Under the pieces are notes generated by a model, which saw nothing but the letters and a program-made list of their open reading frames with translations, did not search any database and was not told the origin of the DNA. Positions 25,690 through 35,170 of a DNA stretch of 51,811 nt are shown here, piece after piece. Position 1 is the stretch's first letter; the number at the start of each line of letters is the position of its first letter. The position numbers were made by a program, and so were the translations under genes. The DNA is from Bacillota bacterium (GTDB lineage: Bacteria > Bacillota > Limnochordia > DUMW01): assembly GCA_012839765.1 (NCBI GenBank), contig DUMW01000007.1, forward strand, positions 1 through 51,811, written 5' to 3'.

Positions 25690-26367
25690 ATGGCCAAAAG
25701 GCACCACTACGTCTATATCCTCCAGTGCCGGGACGACACCCTCTACACCGGGTACACCACGGATCTCATCCGGCGACTGGGACAGCACAACCGGGGTAAA
25801 GGGGCCCGGTACACCAAGGGAAGAATACCCGTGCGGCTGGTCTATTGGGAACAGGTTCCCTCGAAGGAACTGGCGTTGGCCCGGGAACACGCCATTAAAC
25901 GCCTATCTCGGAAGGAAAAGCTAATGCTAATTCGAAACCAAGGGGGTGGGACGGCTATGCTGAAAGTGGCCTTTGTGTGTATCCACAACTCCTGTCGATC
26001 CCAAATGGCTGAAGCCTTGGCCAAATATTTCACCCCATACCTCTTTGTGCCTTACTCTGCGGGAACGGAGCCAGCCGCGAGAATTAACCCCGATGCGGTT
26101 CGGATCCTAAAAGACCTTTACGGGTTGGATCTGGAGAAGGACCAATACCCCAAGTCCGTCGCCCAACTACCGCCGGTAGACCTTGTCATCACCATGGGTT
26201 GTGGCGTGACCTGTCCGACGATACCCCATCGGTACCGCGAGGATTGGGGTATCCCCGATCCCACCGGCCAAAAGGATGAGGCCTTCATCCACACGGCGCG
26301 GCTCATCGAGACCAAGATAAAGGAACTGCGTAGACGCCTTCTTGCAGGGGAACTGGTCCTCGATTAA
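25690..26367 (+). CDS. Fusion of a GIY-YIG nuclease-like domain and a thioredoxin-type arsenate reductase (ArsC)
   Basis: One open frame of 225 residues from ATG 25690. Residues 1-85 are a UPF0213/YhbQ-type GIY-YIG domain (YVYILQC, LYTGYTTDLIRRLGQHN, ARYTKG, EWxQ-like WEQ). Residues 90-225 are a low-molecular-weight-phosphatase-fold arsenate reductase: active loop C97-IHNS-C102-R103, a second cysteine pair in MGCGVTCP, and YREDWGIPDPTG. The junction is marked by an in-frame ATG at 25957 after AGGGGGTGGG, so the two parts could also be made separately. The simplest history is loss of the stop codon between two adjacent genes. Both domains look intact. Confidence 0.82.
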   Translation: MAKRHHYVYILQCRDDTLYTGYTTDLIRRLGQHNRGKGARYTKGRIPVRLVYWEQVPSKELALAREHAIKRLSRKEKLMLIRNQGGGTAMLKVAFVCIHNSCRSQMAEALAKYFTPYLFVPYSAGTEPAARINPDAVRILKDLYGLDLEKDQYPKSVAQLPPVDLVITMGCGVTCPTIPHRYREDWGIPDPTGQKDEAFIHTARLIETKIKELRRRLLAGELVLD

Positions 26368-27094
26368 CCTAGCGGGGAAGGCCAACAGAGTCACCCCAAG
26401 GACCCCAGGCGAGAAAACTCAGCAGCCGCTACAGGGAATTCACAGGGTCGAGCCCAATCCCTACCGGGTAGGGCACAGGATACTCCCGACATCAGATCCG
26501 CCTTGCAGGTGTGCATACTTCCAAATCCGTCCTCCTGCCTAGGCCCACCCGGCGGCCTTCTTCACCCACCTGCCGAAAGACACTGTGGGCCTGAGCGAAG
26601 GTCCATCAGGAACTCCATACCTCTACCGGGTTTCCCAAATACCAACCCTAGAACTCGCCGTCGCAATTCGATAGGCTACCCGGGGGATTCCTGGTGCTAA
26701 CCACCAAGACATCCCGCATCCGGGATAGCCAATATGCAATGAACAGATGAAGGGAGTAAGCACCGCCACCAAGATACCCCCGGTAAAGGGTAAACGGCCC
26801 CTACAAACGGGGGAAGAAGGGAAGGGGAGAAAGCATCGCAAACACATCCCCAGGACAATTAGGAATGCAGTCAAGACACTAGCAAGGAGCAAGGCACAAG
26901 GACCAAGGAAACCACCCACCGATCGTTCAATGATTGACTAATATGGTGGACTCAAGAGTCGCACCAATCAACGCACGTGAGACTGGCAGAACAGGAAGAC
27001 TCATAGCCTACTCCCGCACAGATTTGGCGGAACATCCACTGTCTAGAATCTCGCAGAAAAACGTCCCTTACGGCAGGAATCACTATCACCACAC
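26368..27094. other. 727-base intergenic region, no supported gene
   Basis: No convincing gene, RNA or repeat. A minus-strand frame at 26623-26919 starts at GTG and is hydrophobic over its first half, but has no ribosome binding site and no recognised family. It could be decayed sequence. Confidence 0.4.
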
Positions 27095-27095
27095 A

Positions 27096-27128
27096 AGGGG
27101 GTTGTCCCACCGCCAGGACAATCCCCCT
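27096..27128 (-). terminator. Terminator at the end of the deacetylase-like gene
   Basis: AGGGGGTTGTCC (27096-27107) pairs with GGACAATCCCCCT (27116-27128) with one bulged base. It overlaps the stop codon of the minus-strand gene at 27127. Confidence 0.55.
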
Positions 27129-28491
27129 AGAATTCCCTTTGGACATTGGTAAGAAATCGGTCCTGCTCACTGTCCTGAAAATAGCAATAATCCAGGTTTC
27201 CTTCCCTCATTAATCGCTGATACTCCTCCTCCGCATCTTTGCGACACTGTGGACAGGCCAGCCAAGGTACCACCACGGCGCCGATCCGGGTGGACCTCCC
27301 ACTCATCCTTAAGATCCCCACCTGCCTGGTAGCGGTGGAATAGATATGGCGCCAGCCCGAACACTGTGGGCATAGACGAATCCTCTCCTGTTGCTCTTCA
27401 AAGATCCCATCGGTGTCGTAGTAAATCTGGCGCTCTCGGTGGTAAAAGGGTCCATCACCAAAGGCCCGTGAGTGCCCCGGATCCTGGCGGGACTCCCACA
27501 GGACTCTCACCTGGGCGACGGTGTCCCGAATGGCTGCAGTAACGGCTTTACTTTGGGTCACTTTGGTCTCGTCCCAGTCCGGTTCTCGCACCTGGCTATA
27601 GTCCAACCCCCCAAGGGCCAAAAGGATCCCGACGTTTACATAGGGCAGGGCCCCTTCGATGGAATAGCCGCCCTCTAAGATCACGATATCGGGATTGAGC
27701 ATTTCTGTAAGCCGGGCGTAACCTTGGGCACTGAAGCGCATGTTGGTCAGGGGATCCGAGTAATGGTTATCTTGGCCTGCGGCATTGATCACCAGATCCG
27801 GCTGCCACGCGGACAGAATCGGCATCACCAGTTCCTCCAAGACATAAAGTATGCCTGCATCCCCTGTCCCCGGCGGAAGGGGAATATTCACCGTCTGACC
27901 CCGGGCTGCCGGGCCACCCCGTTCGAAAACGCCTCCGCTTCCGGGATAAAGAGTCCGGCCATCCTGGTGGAGGGAAATATGGAGGATATAGGGATCGTTG
28001 TAGAAAATGTCCTGGGTACCGTCGGCATGGTGGGCATCGGTATCCACGATGGCAATTCTCATCTGGGGTCCGAAACGATGTCGGATGTGTTCCACCATGA
28101 TGGCCTCGCTGTTTACCGTACAAAAGCCCCGGGAGCCGTGGACAATACGCATGGCGTGGTGCCCCGGTGGGCGCAGGAGGGCAAAGGACCGTTCCACCTT
28201 GCCTTCCAAGACTAGATCCGCAGCCAGCATCGCGCCACCCGCGGCGATGAGATGGGACTCGGTAACAAGACTGGCCACTGAAGGGACACAAATATGAGCC
28301 CGCTGGACGTGTTTGGTCGCGGCGACCGTGGGACGGTATTCCTCAATGCCTTCAATATCCAGCAAGCCTTCTTCCATAATCTGGTCCCGGGTATAAAGCA
28401 GCCGTTCCTCCCGCTCGGGATGATCCGGAGTGATGCACCAGTCAAAGGCAGGGAAAAACACAAGTCCCACGGACCGTTTTGCTTTTAGCAT
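27127..28491 (-). CDS. Histone-deacetylase-family amidohydrolase with C-terminal zinc ribbon
   Basis: Zinc-dependent deacetylase of the arginase/deacetylase superfamily (AcuC / acetylpolyamine amidohydrolase relatives), 454 residues. Active-site residues are all visible: H111-H112 in RPPGHHA, D152 and H154 in DTDAHHADGT, D241 in AGQDNHYSDPL and the catalytic Y276 in EGGYS. A C-terminal extension of about 110 residues has two CPQC pairs, probably a structural zinc ribbon, unusual for this family. ATG 28491 overlaps the hydantoinase stop by seven bases, so the two are translationally coupled. The substrate is probably a small acetylated or acylated amine; it is not known. Confidence 0.88.
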   Translation of the reverse strand: MLKAKRSVGLVFFPAFDWCITPDHPEREERLLYTRDQIMEEGLLDIEGIEEYRPTVAATKHVQRAHICVPSVASLVTESHLIAAGGAMLAADLVLEGKVERSFALLRPPGHHAMRIVHGSRGFCTVNSEAIMVEHIRHRFGPQMRIAIVDTDAHHADGTQDIFYNDPYILHISLHQDGRTLYPGSGGVFERGGPAARGQTVNIPLPPGTGDAGILYVLEELVMPILSAWQPDLVINAAGQDNHYSDPLTNMRFSAQGYARLTEMLNPDIVILEGGYSIEGALPYVNVGILLALGGLDYSQVREPDWDETKVTQSKAVTAAIRDTVAQVRVLWESRQDPGHSRAFGDGPFYHRERQIYYDTDGIFEEQQERIRLCPQCSGWRHIYSTATRQVGILRMSGRSTRIGAVVVPWLACPQCRKDAEEEYQRLMREGNLDYCYFQDSEQDRFLTNVQREF

Positions 28492-30209
28492 TGAGAATCA
28501 GCTCCTTCTGACCCAAAGACCCCGTGGACCCTATACACCTTAGGACGTACCTGGGCCCGAATGGTGTGGATCTGACCTACTGTCTGAAAGCCCCGCACCA
28601 CATTGAAGCTTTCGGCTTCCACCACATAGACATCGTCACAATCAGCTAATCCCAACTCCTGGGCATATTGTCTACCCTGGGCAATGGCTTCCGCCCGGGC
28701 CCGTTTTCCATCGAAAAGAAGTGCCCGGGGAATCCTCTGTCGAATACCCCGTTCCGGGACGGTAAGTACTTCCTGCTCTGTATCCGCGTGCAAGGTGATA
28801 CTGGCGGTGGGGCGGGCAGCCGCAGCCCCAATCGCGTTGGCACCGGCATGGGCCGGTAGGATCTCCCAGGGTAGACCAAGTTGCCCCGCTGCAAGGGGTA
28901 CAAAGACCCCAGCGGGGGCTCCCAAGCCAATGATCCTTCGGGGTCGAATATCCGGTGGGGCAAGGATCTCCGAGATGGTATAGACCGGCACACAGGCCAA
29001 GTGATCATAAATATCCCGAATGGCCTGGGCTAGCTGCTGGGCGAAGGCGGTCATGATCCCTTGGGCCACGTCCTGCCAGTCAAGCCCCCAGGGTTTGCCA
29101 AAACACTTTAAAGACTCCACAGCCCGGTCCCGGCTGCCCAGGGGAGCCAATCCCAAGGCCACCGCGGCATCGATGGGGGTAGGTCCTGTTCCACCCAGGG
29201 CCGCAGGCAAACCCGCTCGGGTGGGACCCAAGCGAAAATCAAGCTGCTGGTCCTCGGTGGGTACCACCTGTACCGTACTGTCGCCTCCCAGGCCAAGGGA
29301 ACGGCTGAACAAAGCCGGCACCAGGGTACGGTAACCGGCAATTTCGGCTCCCTTACGTTCAAAAAGCGGTTCACCGTTGACAATTACGGCGATATCGGTG
29401 GTAGTACCACCGATGTCCACCACTACTGCGTTATCTTGGGGATGCTGGGTAAGCGCCAAGGCCGCCATGATACTGGCTGCAGGCCCCGAAAGGATGGTCT
29501 CCACCGGGCGCAGGATTGAATCCTCGAGGGACATGGTTCCTCCGTCGGCTTTGAGGATCCGCACCTCCTTGATGACCCCATGGTCTGCCAATACTTGTTG
29601 GATGGTCTGCACAAAGTGCAGCTGTTGTCTTGCTACCCGGGAATTCAGGTAGGCAGTGGCAATCCGGCGCGGAAAATTCGAGCGCCCCGAAAGACGATGG
29701 CCTAAGGTGATCTGGCTGAACGGGACTCCACTTTTCCGCACCACCCCTTGCACAGCTTCCTCCTGGCTGGGATTACGGTGGGAGAACTTACCCACAATGG
29801 CCAGGGCCCCCATTCCTTCGGCATTGACCTTCCGTACCGCCTCCAATACTTCCTGGGGATCAATGGGAGCAACCTCCCGTCCCCGGTGGTCCACATAGCC
29901 CCGGAGCTGGTGCAAGGGAATAGGCAAGGCCAGCTCCTGCAGATTCACACCCGGACCGGGAATCGCCAATACAGCGGTAGGCTCACCTTTCCCTTCTACA
30001 ATGGTATTGGTGGACAGGGTAGTGGAAAGATGCAGTGCCACCGGTTCCTCACTGTGATAGGCCCGGAGGATCTCCCTGAGGGCTTTCGTTGTACTTGCCA
30101 AGAGATTCGCGTGATCTGTGGGTGTTTTGGCCATGGCCAACACCCGTCCCTGGGAAATCAAGGTTGCGTCGGTGTTGGTGCCCCCCACATCGATACCGAT
30201 AATCGCCAC
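28485..30209 (-). CDS. Hydantoinase/oxoprolinase HyuA-family ATPase
   Basis: ATP-dependent amidohydrolase subunit of the hydantoinase A / N-methylhydantoinase / 5-oxoprolinase family. GTG 30209 is chosen because the family start IIGIDVGGTNTDATLI follows at once; longer frames back to 30482 add about 90 residues unlike the family. The 574-residue protein shows LHLSTTLSTNTIVEG, ILKADGGTMSL, ILSGPAASIMAAL and VVDIGGTTTDIAVI (second phosphate-binding loop of the ASKHA ATPase fold). No HyuB partner is encoded; instead it is coupled to the deacetylase-like gene. Substrate unknown. Confidence 0.85.
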   Translation of the reverse strand: MAIIGIDVGGTNTDATLISQGRVLAMAKTPTDHANLLASTTKALREILRAYHSEEPVALHLSTTLSTNTIVEGKGEPTAVLAIPGPGVNLQELALPIPLHQLRGYVDHRGREVAPIDPQEVLEAVRKVNAEGMGALAIVGKFSHRNPSQEEAVQGVVRKSGVPFSQITLGHRLSGRSNFPRRIATAYLNSRVARQQLHFVQTIQQVLADHGVIKEVRILKADGGTMSLEDSILRPVETILSGPAASIMAALALTQHPQDNAVVVDIGGTTTDIAVIVNGEPLFERKGAEIAGYRTLVPALFSRSLGLGGDSTVQVVPTEDQQLDFRLGPTRAGLPAALGGTGPTPIDAAVALGLAPLGSRDRAVESLKCFGKPWGLDWQDVAQGIMTAFAQQLAQAIRDIYDHLACVPVYTISEILAPPDIRPRRIIGLGAPAGVFVPLAAGQLGLPWEILPAHAGANAIGAAAARPTASITLHADTEQEVLTVPERGIRQRIPRALLFDGKRARAEAIAQGRQYAQELGLADCDDVYVVEAESFNVVRGFQTVGQIHTIRAQVRPKVYRVHGVFGSEGADSQC

Positions 30210-30686
30210 GTTGCTGCACCGTCCTTTATCCAGTCTCCTTCTGGTATATATTAACATGTTCTGAAAGGCGCAAGCCAACTCCTGCTTCTCATTCAACGAG
30301 GCAACATACCTGAGAGTCACATCGTCCCAGGACCTGTGTCCCAATCCAACCTTCCCGGTTTCCCCATAAAAGACGGTACAGGCAAACTTAGTAGGGTTTT
30401 GACTACATAAGCGAGACAATTCGCTTAGTTTTCCCCTAGGACTTTGGTAGTATTGCGTTACAAATTGTGCTATGATTGACACAAGCTTCCAAGAGCCAGG
30501 AGCGGACTAGTTAGTCAAATCACGGCCACAACGTCGTTCTATACCATTGCCGGCATAGCCTGCCTGTGTCATAATATAACGCGAATGTGTCCTTGGCACA
30601 ATCGTTTCGACAGATCCAGAAGGTCTTCTACACCGGGGATGCCCATGACCGGCGAGACGACGCTGGTGGGAAGGGATGGTGAATCC
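30210..30686. promoter_or_regulatory. Divergent intergenic region between the hydantoinase and dehydratase genes
   Basis: About 480 bases. On the minus strand TTGCGC and TATATA with a 17-base spacer (about 30245-30273) could drive the hydantoinase operon. For the plus-strand gene I see TTGACA at 30476 without a good -10 and a TAATAT near 30572 without a good -35, so its promoter is unresolved. GACTA-gt-TAGTC near 30505 is a small palindrome. Confidence 0.35.
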
Positions 30687-32570
30687 ATGATCTTAAATAA
30701 ACGAAAACTGGCTCTCATGGTGCTTGATGTGTTTCTCGTGCACGCTTCTTTAATCTTCAGTACATTCCTTTACTACGGTCAGGAAACCTCGGAGATTATC
30801 GCACAATGGCCCATTTCCCACTACGTCGTTGTCTCCCTACTGACCTTGGTGGTTTTTGGGTTTTCCGGAATGTACAGCGGTGTGTGGCGGTATGCTTCCA
30901 GCCAGGATCTACTTCGGATGACCCTGGGAGTGACCATGGGAACCATAGCGGTGGTTTTCGTAACCCCTCTACTGCATTCAGTACCCTTGGCAAAAGGTGT
31001 CTTTGTCATCCACTGGTTTGTGACCATCGTTGCCCTGGGGGCTTTGCGTTCAGGGGTAAGACTGTACAGGGAGCATCAGGCCCGGATTACGGCTGCGCCC
31101 GCTAACCAAACCCGAGTACTGATCATCGGCGCCGGAGATGCCGGCACCCTGGTAGCCCAGGAACTGTGTAACCATCGAGAGTTGGGGAAAAAGGTCGTAG
31201 GTTTTGTCGATGATGCGTCGGACAAGCTCGGACGATACATCCGGGGCATCAAGGTCCTGGGCACAGTGGAACAGGTGCCGGAGTTAGTGGCGGCCCATAA
31301 CATTGATGAGATTATTATCGCCATCCCCTCGGCGTCGGGCAATCAGATCAAACGGATCTTGTCCTTCTGTGACCAAACCACCGCCAAAGTACAGATAGTT
31401 CCCGGTATTTACGAGATCCTGGAAGGCAAGGTGGATCTGGGGAAACTTCGGGAAGTGCAACTGGAGGATCTGCTGCGCCGGGAACCGGTGCGGATCGATC
31501 AAGAACATGTGCGCGGTCACCTGTCGGGCAAGACGGTGTTGATCACCGGCGGGGGTGGTTCCATCGGTTCGGAACTGGCCCGCCAGGTGGCTCGGTTCCG
31601 ACCGAAAACCTTGGTTTTGTTTGACATCAGCGAGAACAATCTTTACCAGATTCAACATGATTTGAAAGACGAGTATTTCCAGCTAGATTTACATACGGTG
31701 GTGGGCAGCATCCGAGACTGGCACAAACTAGAGGCTGTTTTCTCTAGATTTCGCCCCGATGTGGTCTACCACGCCGCGGCCCACAAACACGTGCCCCTCA
31801 TGGAAGACCATCCGGAGGAAGCGGTGAAGAACAATGTCTTTGGCACTTACAACGTGGTGCAGGTGGCGATCAAATATGGTGTAAAACGCTTTGTCATGAT
31901 CTCCACCGACAAGGCCATCAACCCCACCAGTGTCATGGGGGCCACCAAACGCATCGCGGAGATGATCGTCCAAGCGGCTAACAGGCTGAGCAGTACCGAA
32001 TTTGTGGCGGTACGCTTTGGCAACGTATTGGGCAGCTGTGGTTCCGTGGTACCCCTGTTCAAACAACAGATCGCCAAGGGGGGACCGGTGACCGTCACCC
32101 ATCCGGAGATGACCCGATATTTCATGACCATTCCCGAAGCTTGCCAGCTGGTGCTCCAGGCTGGGGTCTTAGGACATGGTGGAGAAGTCTTCGTGCTGGA
32201 TATGGGAGAACCAGTGAAGATCATCGATTTAGCGCGGGATCTAATCCGTCTTTCAGGGTTACAGGTGGGTAAGGATATTGAGATTAAGATTATCGGCACC
32301 CGGCCGGGAGAAAAACTGTATGAAGAGATCCTCACCGACGAAGAACATACGGAGAGTACCAAGCATGAGAAGATTTTCGTGGCGAAATTGCAGGATGTGG
32401 ACATGGACCAACTGGAAAGACAGTTAGGTCTCCTGGAAGAGATCATCAAACAGTCCCCTCCGCCGGAGGTGGTACGGCAAGCCCTCAAAGCCCTTGTGCC
32501 CACCTACCAACCCCCGCAAGAACCCGTGGAGGTGCCTGGTTTCGCCGATGCAGCGGCAGCGAGGGAATAA
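30687..32570 (+). CDS. CapD/PglF/WbpM-type UDP-N-acetylhexosamine 4,6-dehydratase, membrane-bound
   Basis: Nucleotide-sugar dehydratase that makes the 4-keto-6-deoxy precursor of diaminated or deoxy sugars for surface polysaccharides. ATG 30687 has AAGGGATGG upstream; earlier in-frame ATGs lack a site. The 627-residue protein has four N-terminal membrane segments (about 10-110), a first Rossmann domain (VLIIGAGDAGTLVAQEL) and a second, catalytic SDR domain (VLITGGGGSIGSELARQ). The active site STDKAINPTSVMGATK has Met in place of Tyr, as in the WbpM subgroup. It stands alone between divergent and unrelated genes. Confidence 0.9.
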   Translation: MILNKRKLALMVLDVFLVHASLIFSTFLYYGQETSEIIAQWPISHYVVVSLLTLVVFGFSGMYSGVWRYASSQDLLRMTLGVTMGTIAVVFVTPLLHSVPLAKGVFVIHWFVTIVALGALRSGVRLYREHQARITAAPANQTRVLIIGAGDAGTLVAQELCNHRELGKKVVGFVDDASDKLGRYIRGIKVLGTVEQVPELVAAHNIDEIIIAIPSASGNQIKRILSFCDQTTAKVQIVPGIYEILEGKVDLGKLREVQLEDLLRREPVRIDQEHVRGHLSGKTVLITGGGGSIGSELARQVARFRPKTLVLFDISENNLYQIQHDLKDEYFQLDLHTVVGSIRDWHKLEAVFSRFRPDVVYHAAAHKHVPLMEDHPEEAVKNNVFGTYNVVQVAIKYGVKRFVMISTDKAINPTSVMGATKRIAEMIVQAANRLSSTEFVAVRFGNVLGSCGSVVPLFKQQIAKGGPVTVTHPEMTRYFMTIPEACQLVLQAGVLGHGGEVFVLDMGEPVKIIDLARDLIRLSGLQVGKDIEIKIIGTRPGEKLYEEILTDEEHTESTKHEKIFVAKLQDVDMDQLERQLGLLEEIIKQSPPPEVVRQALKALVPTYQPPQEPVEVPGFADAAAARE

Positions 32571-32729
32571 CCGGAGACTGTCTTCGGACTGTCACCGCCG
32601 CAATAAATATTAAACTAAACCCAATTAAGGTAAAAGGAATTCACAATCGTTAGGCGAAGTAACAGGGCTATATCGTGTCAAGCAGTTTGGTCTAGTTGGA
32701 TGGAATACCAGTAAGGAAGGATGTAACCG

Positions 32730-33605
32730 ATGGATCAAAAGGTAAAAGTGCTTCTGGATACGGATCTTGGTTCAGACATCGATGATGCCCTGTGTCTGGC
32801 CTATTTGCTCACTGAACCCCGGTGCGAGTTATTGGGAATTACCACCGTTAGCGGTGACACCCAGGCCCGGGCCATGATTGCCGACGCCCTTTGCCAAAGT
32901 GCTGGGGTGGAAGTACCCATCTATGCTGGACGCCGGGAAGTGCTCCTCACAGGCAGGGGGCAGCCCCATGTTCCCCAGGCGGAGGTCTTGCCGGAGGTTC
33001 CCCACCGGACGGAATTCCCGACAGATTACCTGCAATTCATGCAGCGCACGATCCGGGAGAATCCCGGAGAAGTGACTCTCTTGGCGGTGGGTCCCATGAC
33101 CAACGTGGGACTGCTTTTCGCCATGGATCCGGAGTTGCCCAAATTACTCAAGAGAACGGTACTGATGATCGGTCAGTTCCTTACCGAGGGACGGGAGTGG
33201 AATGCCTTGGTGGATCCCATCGCTTCAGCGTTGGTCTACCACTACGCGGAGTGCCTTTCCATCGGTTTGGACGTGACAAGAAGATGTGTCATTTCCGCGG
33301 AGGAAGCCAGGGAGAAATTCACTGGGCCCATTTTGGGCACAGCCCTGAAGTTTGCCGAGATATGGTTCCGCCAGCGGGACCGGATTACTTTCCACGACCC
33401 CTTGGCGGCCACGGTGATCTTCGAACCGGATCTATGTACCTATAGGGACGGTCACGTCACCGTGGAAATCGCTGATCCCGCCATCGAGGGGACGACCTAC
33501 TGGTCCGAAAACACCAACGGTAACCCCCACCGGATTGCGGTGGAGGTTAACCCAGAAGCCTTCTTTGACCACTATTTTAGAACACTCAGTAAAGCCTCAT
33601 CCTGA
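32730..33605 (+). CDS. Nucleoside hydrolase (IunH/RihB family)
   Basis: Calcium-dependent N-glycosidase of the inosine-uridine hydrolase family, 291 residues, ATG 32730 after AAGGAAGG. The N-terminal LLDTDLGSDIDDALCLAYLL carries the calcium-binding aspartates, WNALVDPIASA the central NxxxDP motif and TFHDPLAA the C-terminal catalytic His-Asp. All are canonical, so this copy should be an active ribohydrolase or related N-glycosidase. It is one of three members of the family in this window; the other two (the 45342-47045 fusion and 47172-48092) deviate at these motifs. Confidence 0.92.
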   Translation: MDQKVKVLLDTDLGSDIDDALCLAYLLTEPRCELLGITTVSGDTQARAMIADALCQSAGVEVPIYAGRREVLLTGRGQPHVPQAEVLPEVPHRTEFPTDYLQFMQRTIRENPGEVTLLAVGPMTNVGLLFAMDPELPKLLKRTVLMIGQFLTEGREWNALVDPIASALVYHYAECLSIGLDVTRRCVISAEEAREKFTGPILGTALKFAEIWFRQRDRITFHDPLAATVIFEPDLCTYRDGHVTVEIADPAIEGTTYWSENTNGNPHRIAVEVNPEAFFDHYFRTLSKASS

Positions 33606-33658
33606 GAGGCCCCACGTTTTTCTGCCGGAACCCGTCCTGTTACCAAGGACAACCATTA

Positions 33659-33700
33659 AACATCGGCATGGGAGAAGGACGTCCCATGCCGATGTTGGGT
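33659..33700 (+). terminator. Strong terminator after the nucleoside hydrolase
   Basis: Perfect 15-bp stem AACATCGGCATGGGA / TCCCATGCCGATGTT, eight-base loop, followed by GGGTTTT. Confidence 0.85.
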
Positions 33701-33738
33701 TTTGAACTCACCGAGGATTATCCGAAAGAGTCCTCGCC

Positions 33739-34934
33739 TCACCGTCCAATAAAGTTCATTACTTTCACCCTGGTAAAGTCGGGGTAGGGGGGGTTGTCCA
33801 TCCGCAGATAGGCCGCCGGTTTGTAGCCCAGGTTATTGGCCACCATGGTTCCCGTCCCCAGGGCAATAATATCATCGTGACAATAATTGATGTTGTTGTT
33901 GGTGATGGAATTGTTGAGACAGGTTTGATCTTCATAGATCCCCGTCTGCATGATGACCTGATCGCCCCAGTTGAAGATGCTATTGGCGGTAACCTGAATG
34001 CCCTTAGTACCGGAAAGGAGCATGATCCCGTTGTTCAGATTGCCCTCTAAGTCCCGCACACCGGTATCAATGACCTCGTTGGCACTGATGGTCCCCCAAT
34101 TGACATCTTTGAGGACAATCCCGTGGCCACGATGCCAGCAGAAAACATTACTGGAAATGTTGATCTCGTTGGAGGATTCAACCAGCACTGCGTCTTTACC
34201 CACCTGAAAAGACCTACAGCCGGAGATCAGAACACTGTTGCTGGTGTTAAACAGATGATAGGCATGGTTCTCCGGTTGAAAGACCGCGCAACCGAGGATG
34301 TTAAGGACTATGGTGTTACTGCACGCAATTCCTGTACCGCCCCCGTAGGTGATACAGTTCGCGACCACGTTGGGGACGAAATCCCCAGCGGCACTGTTGC
34401 AAGCCAGTTCATCGAAGTAGATGTTTGCTTTCCCATTGTCTGCCGCGCTACACTGACTTATACTACATAGGAAGGAAGCGTTCCGCACCCAGATACCGTA
34501 CCCGGCAAATCCTTGGCATAGCACTGCCCGCACATGGCAGTCCCCACAGCCGTCCAACACGATGCCCGCCAGGGCCCCGCATGGTCTTTCCGACCGGACC
34601 GTCAGATCCGCGATGGTCACTCCCTTGGCCCCCTGACAGATCACCCCCACGGACTCATTTCCAGAGCTAACCTCCAGGACCGTTGCTTTTCCACTGCCGC
34701 ATAGCTCAACCCGGTCCCCAGGCGAATCGGTTCACCGATGGGGAAGGTGTCGTTGCTTAGAATGACCCGGCCGCCACTGGTCAGGGAATCAACAGCGGTC
34801 TGGATAGCCCTTGAGGCATCCTCGGCAACAGCCAATTGCTTGCCATCAACTTGACCCACCACCCGAAAGACGTCGCCATCACGATAAACCAAATAATTCT
34901 GTTTCAGTGCCACGCTCTTTACCCCCATAAACAC
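33739..34934 (-). pseudogene. Right-handed beta-helix protein gene with a single-base frameshift
   Basis: Parallel beta-helix protein (pectate-lyase/NosD-like repeats with many N and G turns: SNEINISSNVF, GTISANEVIDTG, GIQVTANSIFNWG, LNNSITNNNINYC). Two overlapping frames make up the gene: 34934 to about 34710 and about 34710 to 33739. Inserting one G in the GGG run at 34710-34712 (minus strand) fuses them into about 398 residues, turning the out-of-frame LGTGLSYAAVEK into the expected LGTGVELCGSGKATVLEV. There is no signal peptide, which is unusual for a pectate-lyase-like protein. The upstream region carries one of two matching operators. Confidence 0.8.
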
Positions 34935-34958
34935 AGATTGCTAAGCCCGCAAGCTAGA

Positions 34959-34978
34959 CAACTAACGCGCGCTAGTTG
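34959..34978. promoter_or_regulatory. Operator-like palindrome 1 (upstream of the beta-helix gene)
   Basis: CAACTAACGCGCGCTAGTTG; core ACTAACGCGCGCTAGT. It lies 25 bases upstream of the minus-strand beta-helix start and shares its 16-base core with palindrome 2 at 35171 except for two positions. A CpG-rich centre is typical of LacI-family operators. Confidence 0.6.
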
Positions 34979-35130
34979 CTGGGAGAATTCGACAATGGGT
35001 CGCCCTGTCCCTGCCATAAGGGTGAAGGCAAGTGCGAAATTTATCTCCCTTTTGACAAGGTGTGTTGTTCCAGAAGAGCTAGGTGTTGCTGCTCATTGAT
35101 CTCCACGACAAGCCTGGCCTAGTCGCAGTA

Positions 35131-35159
35131 TTGACCCGTGTCAGCCAACAACGTATAAT
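35131..35159 (+). promoter_or_regulatory. Strong promoter for the URO-D-like gene
   Basis: TTGACC (35131-35136), exactly 17 bases, TATAAT (35154-35159). Transcription should start near 35166, just before the second palindromic operator. Confidence 0.75.
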
Positions 35160-35170
35160 CTAACTAACAG

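Noticed and set aside
26623-26919. 98-codon hydrophobic frame on the minus strand
   Set aside because: GTG start without a ribosome binding site, no family resemblance, hydrophobic only in part. Could be decayed membrane-protein DNA but not supportable.
30210-30482. N-terminal extension of the hydantoinase gene
   Set aside because: The extra 90 residues have no resemblance to the family, and the family's conserved start (IIGIDVGGTNTD) follows GTG 30209 directly.
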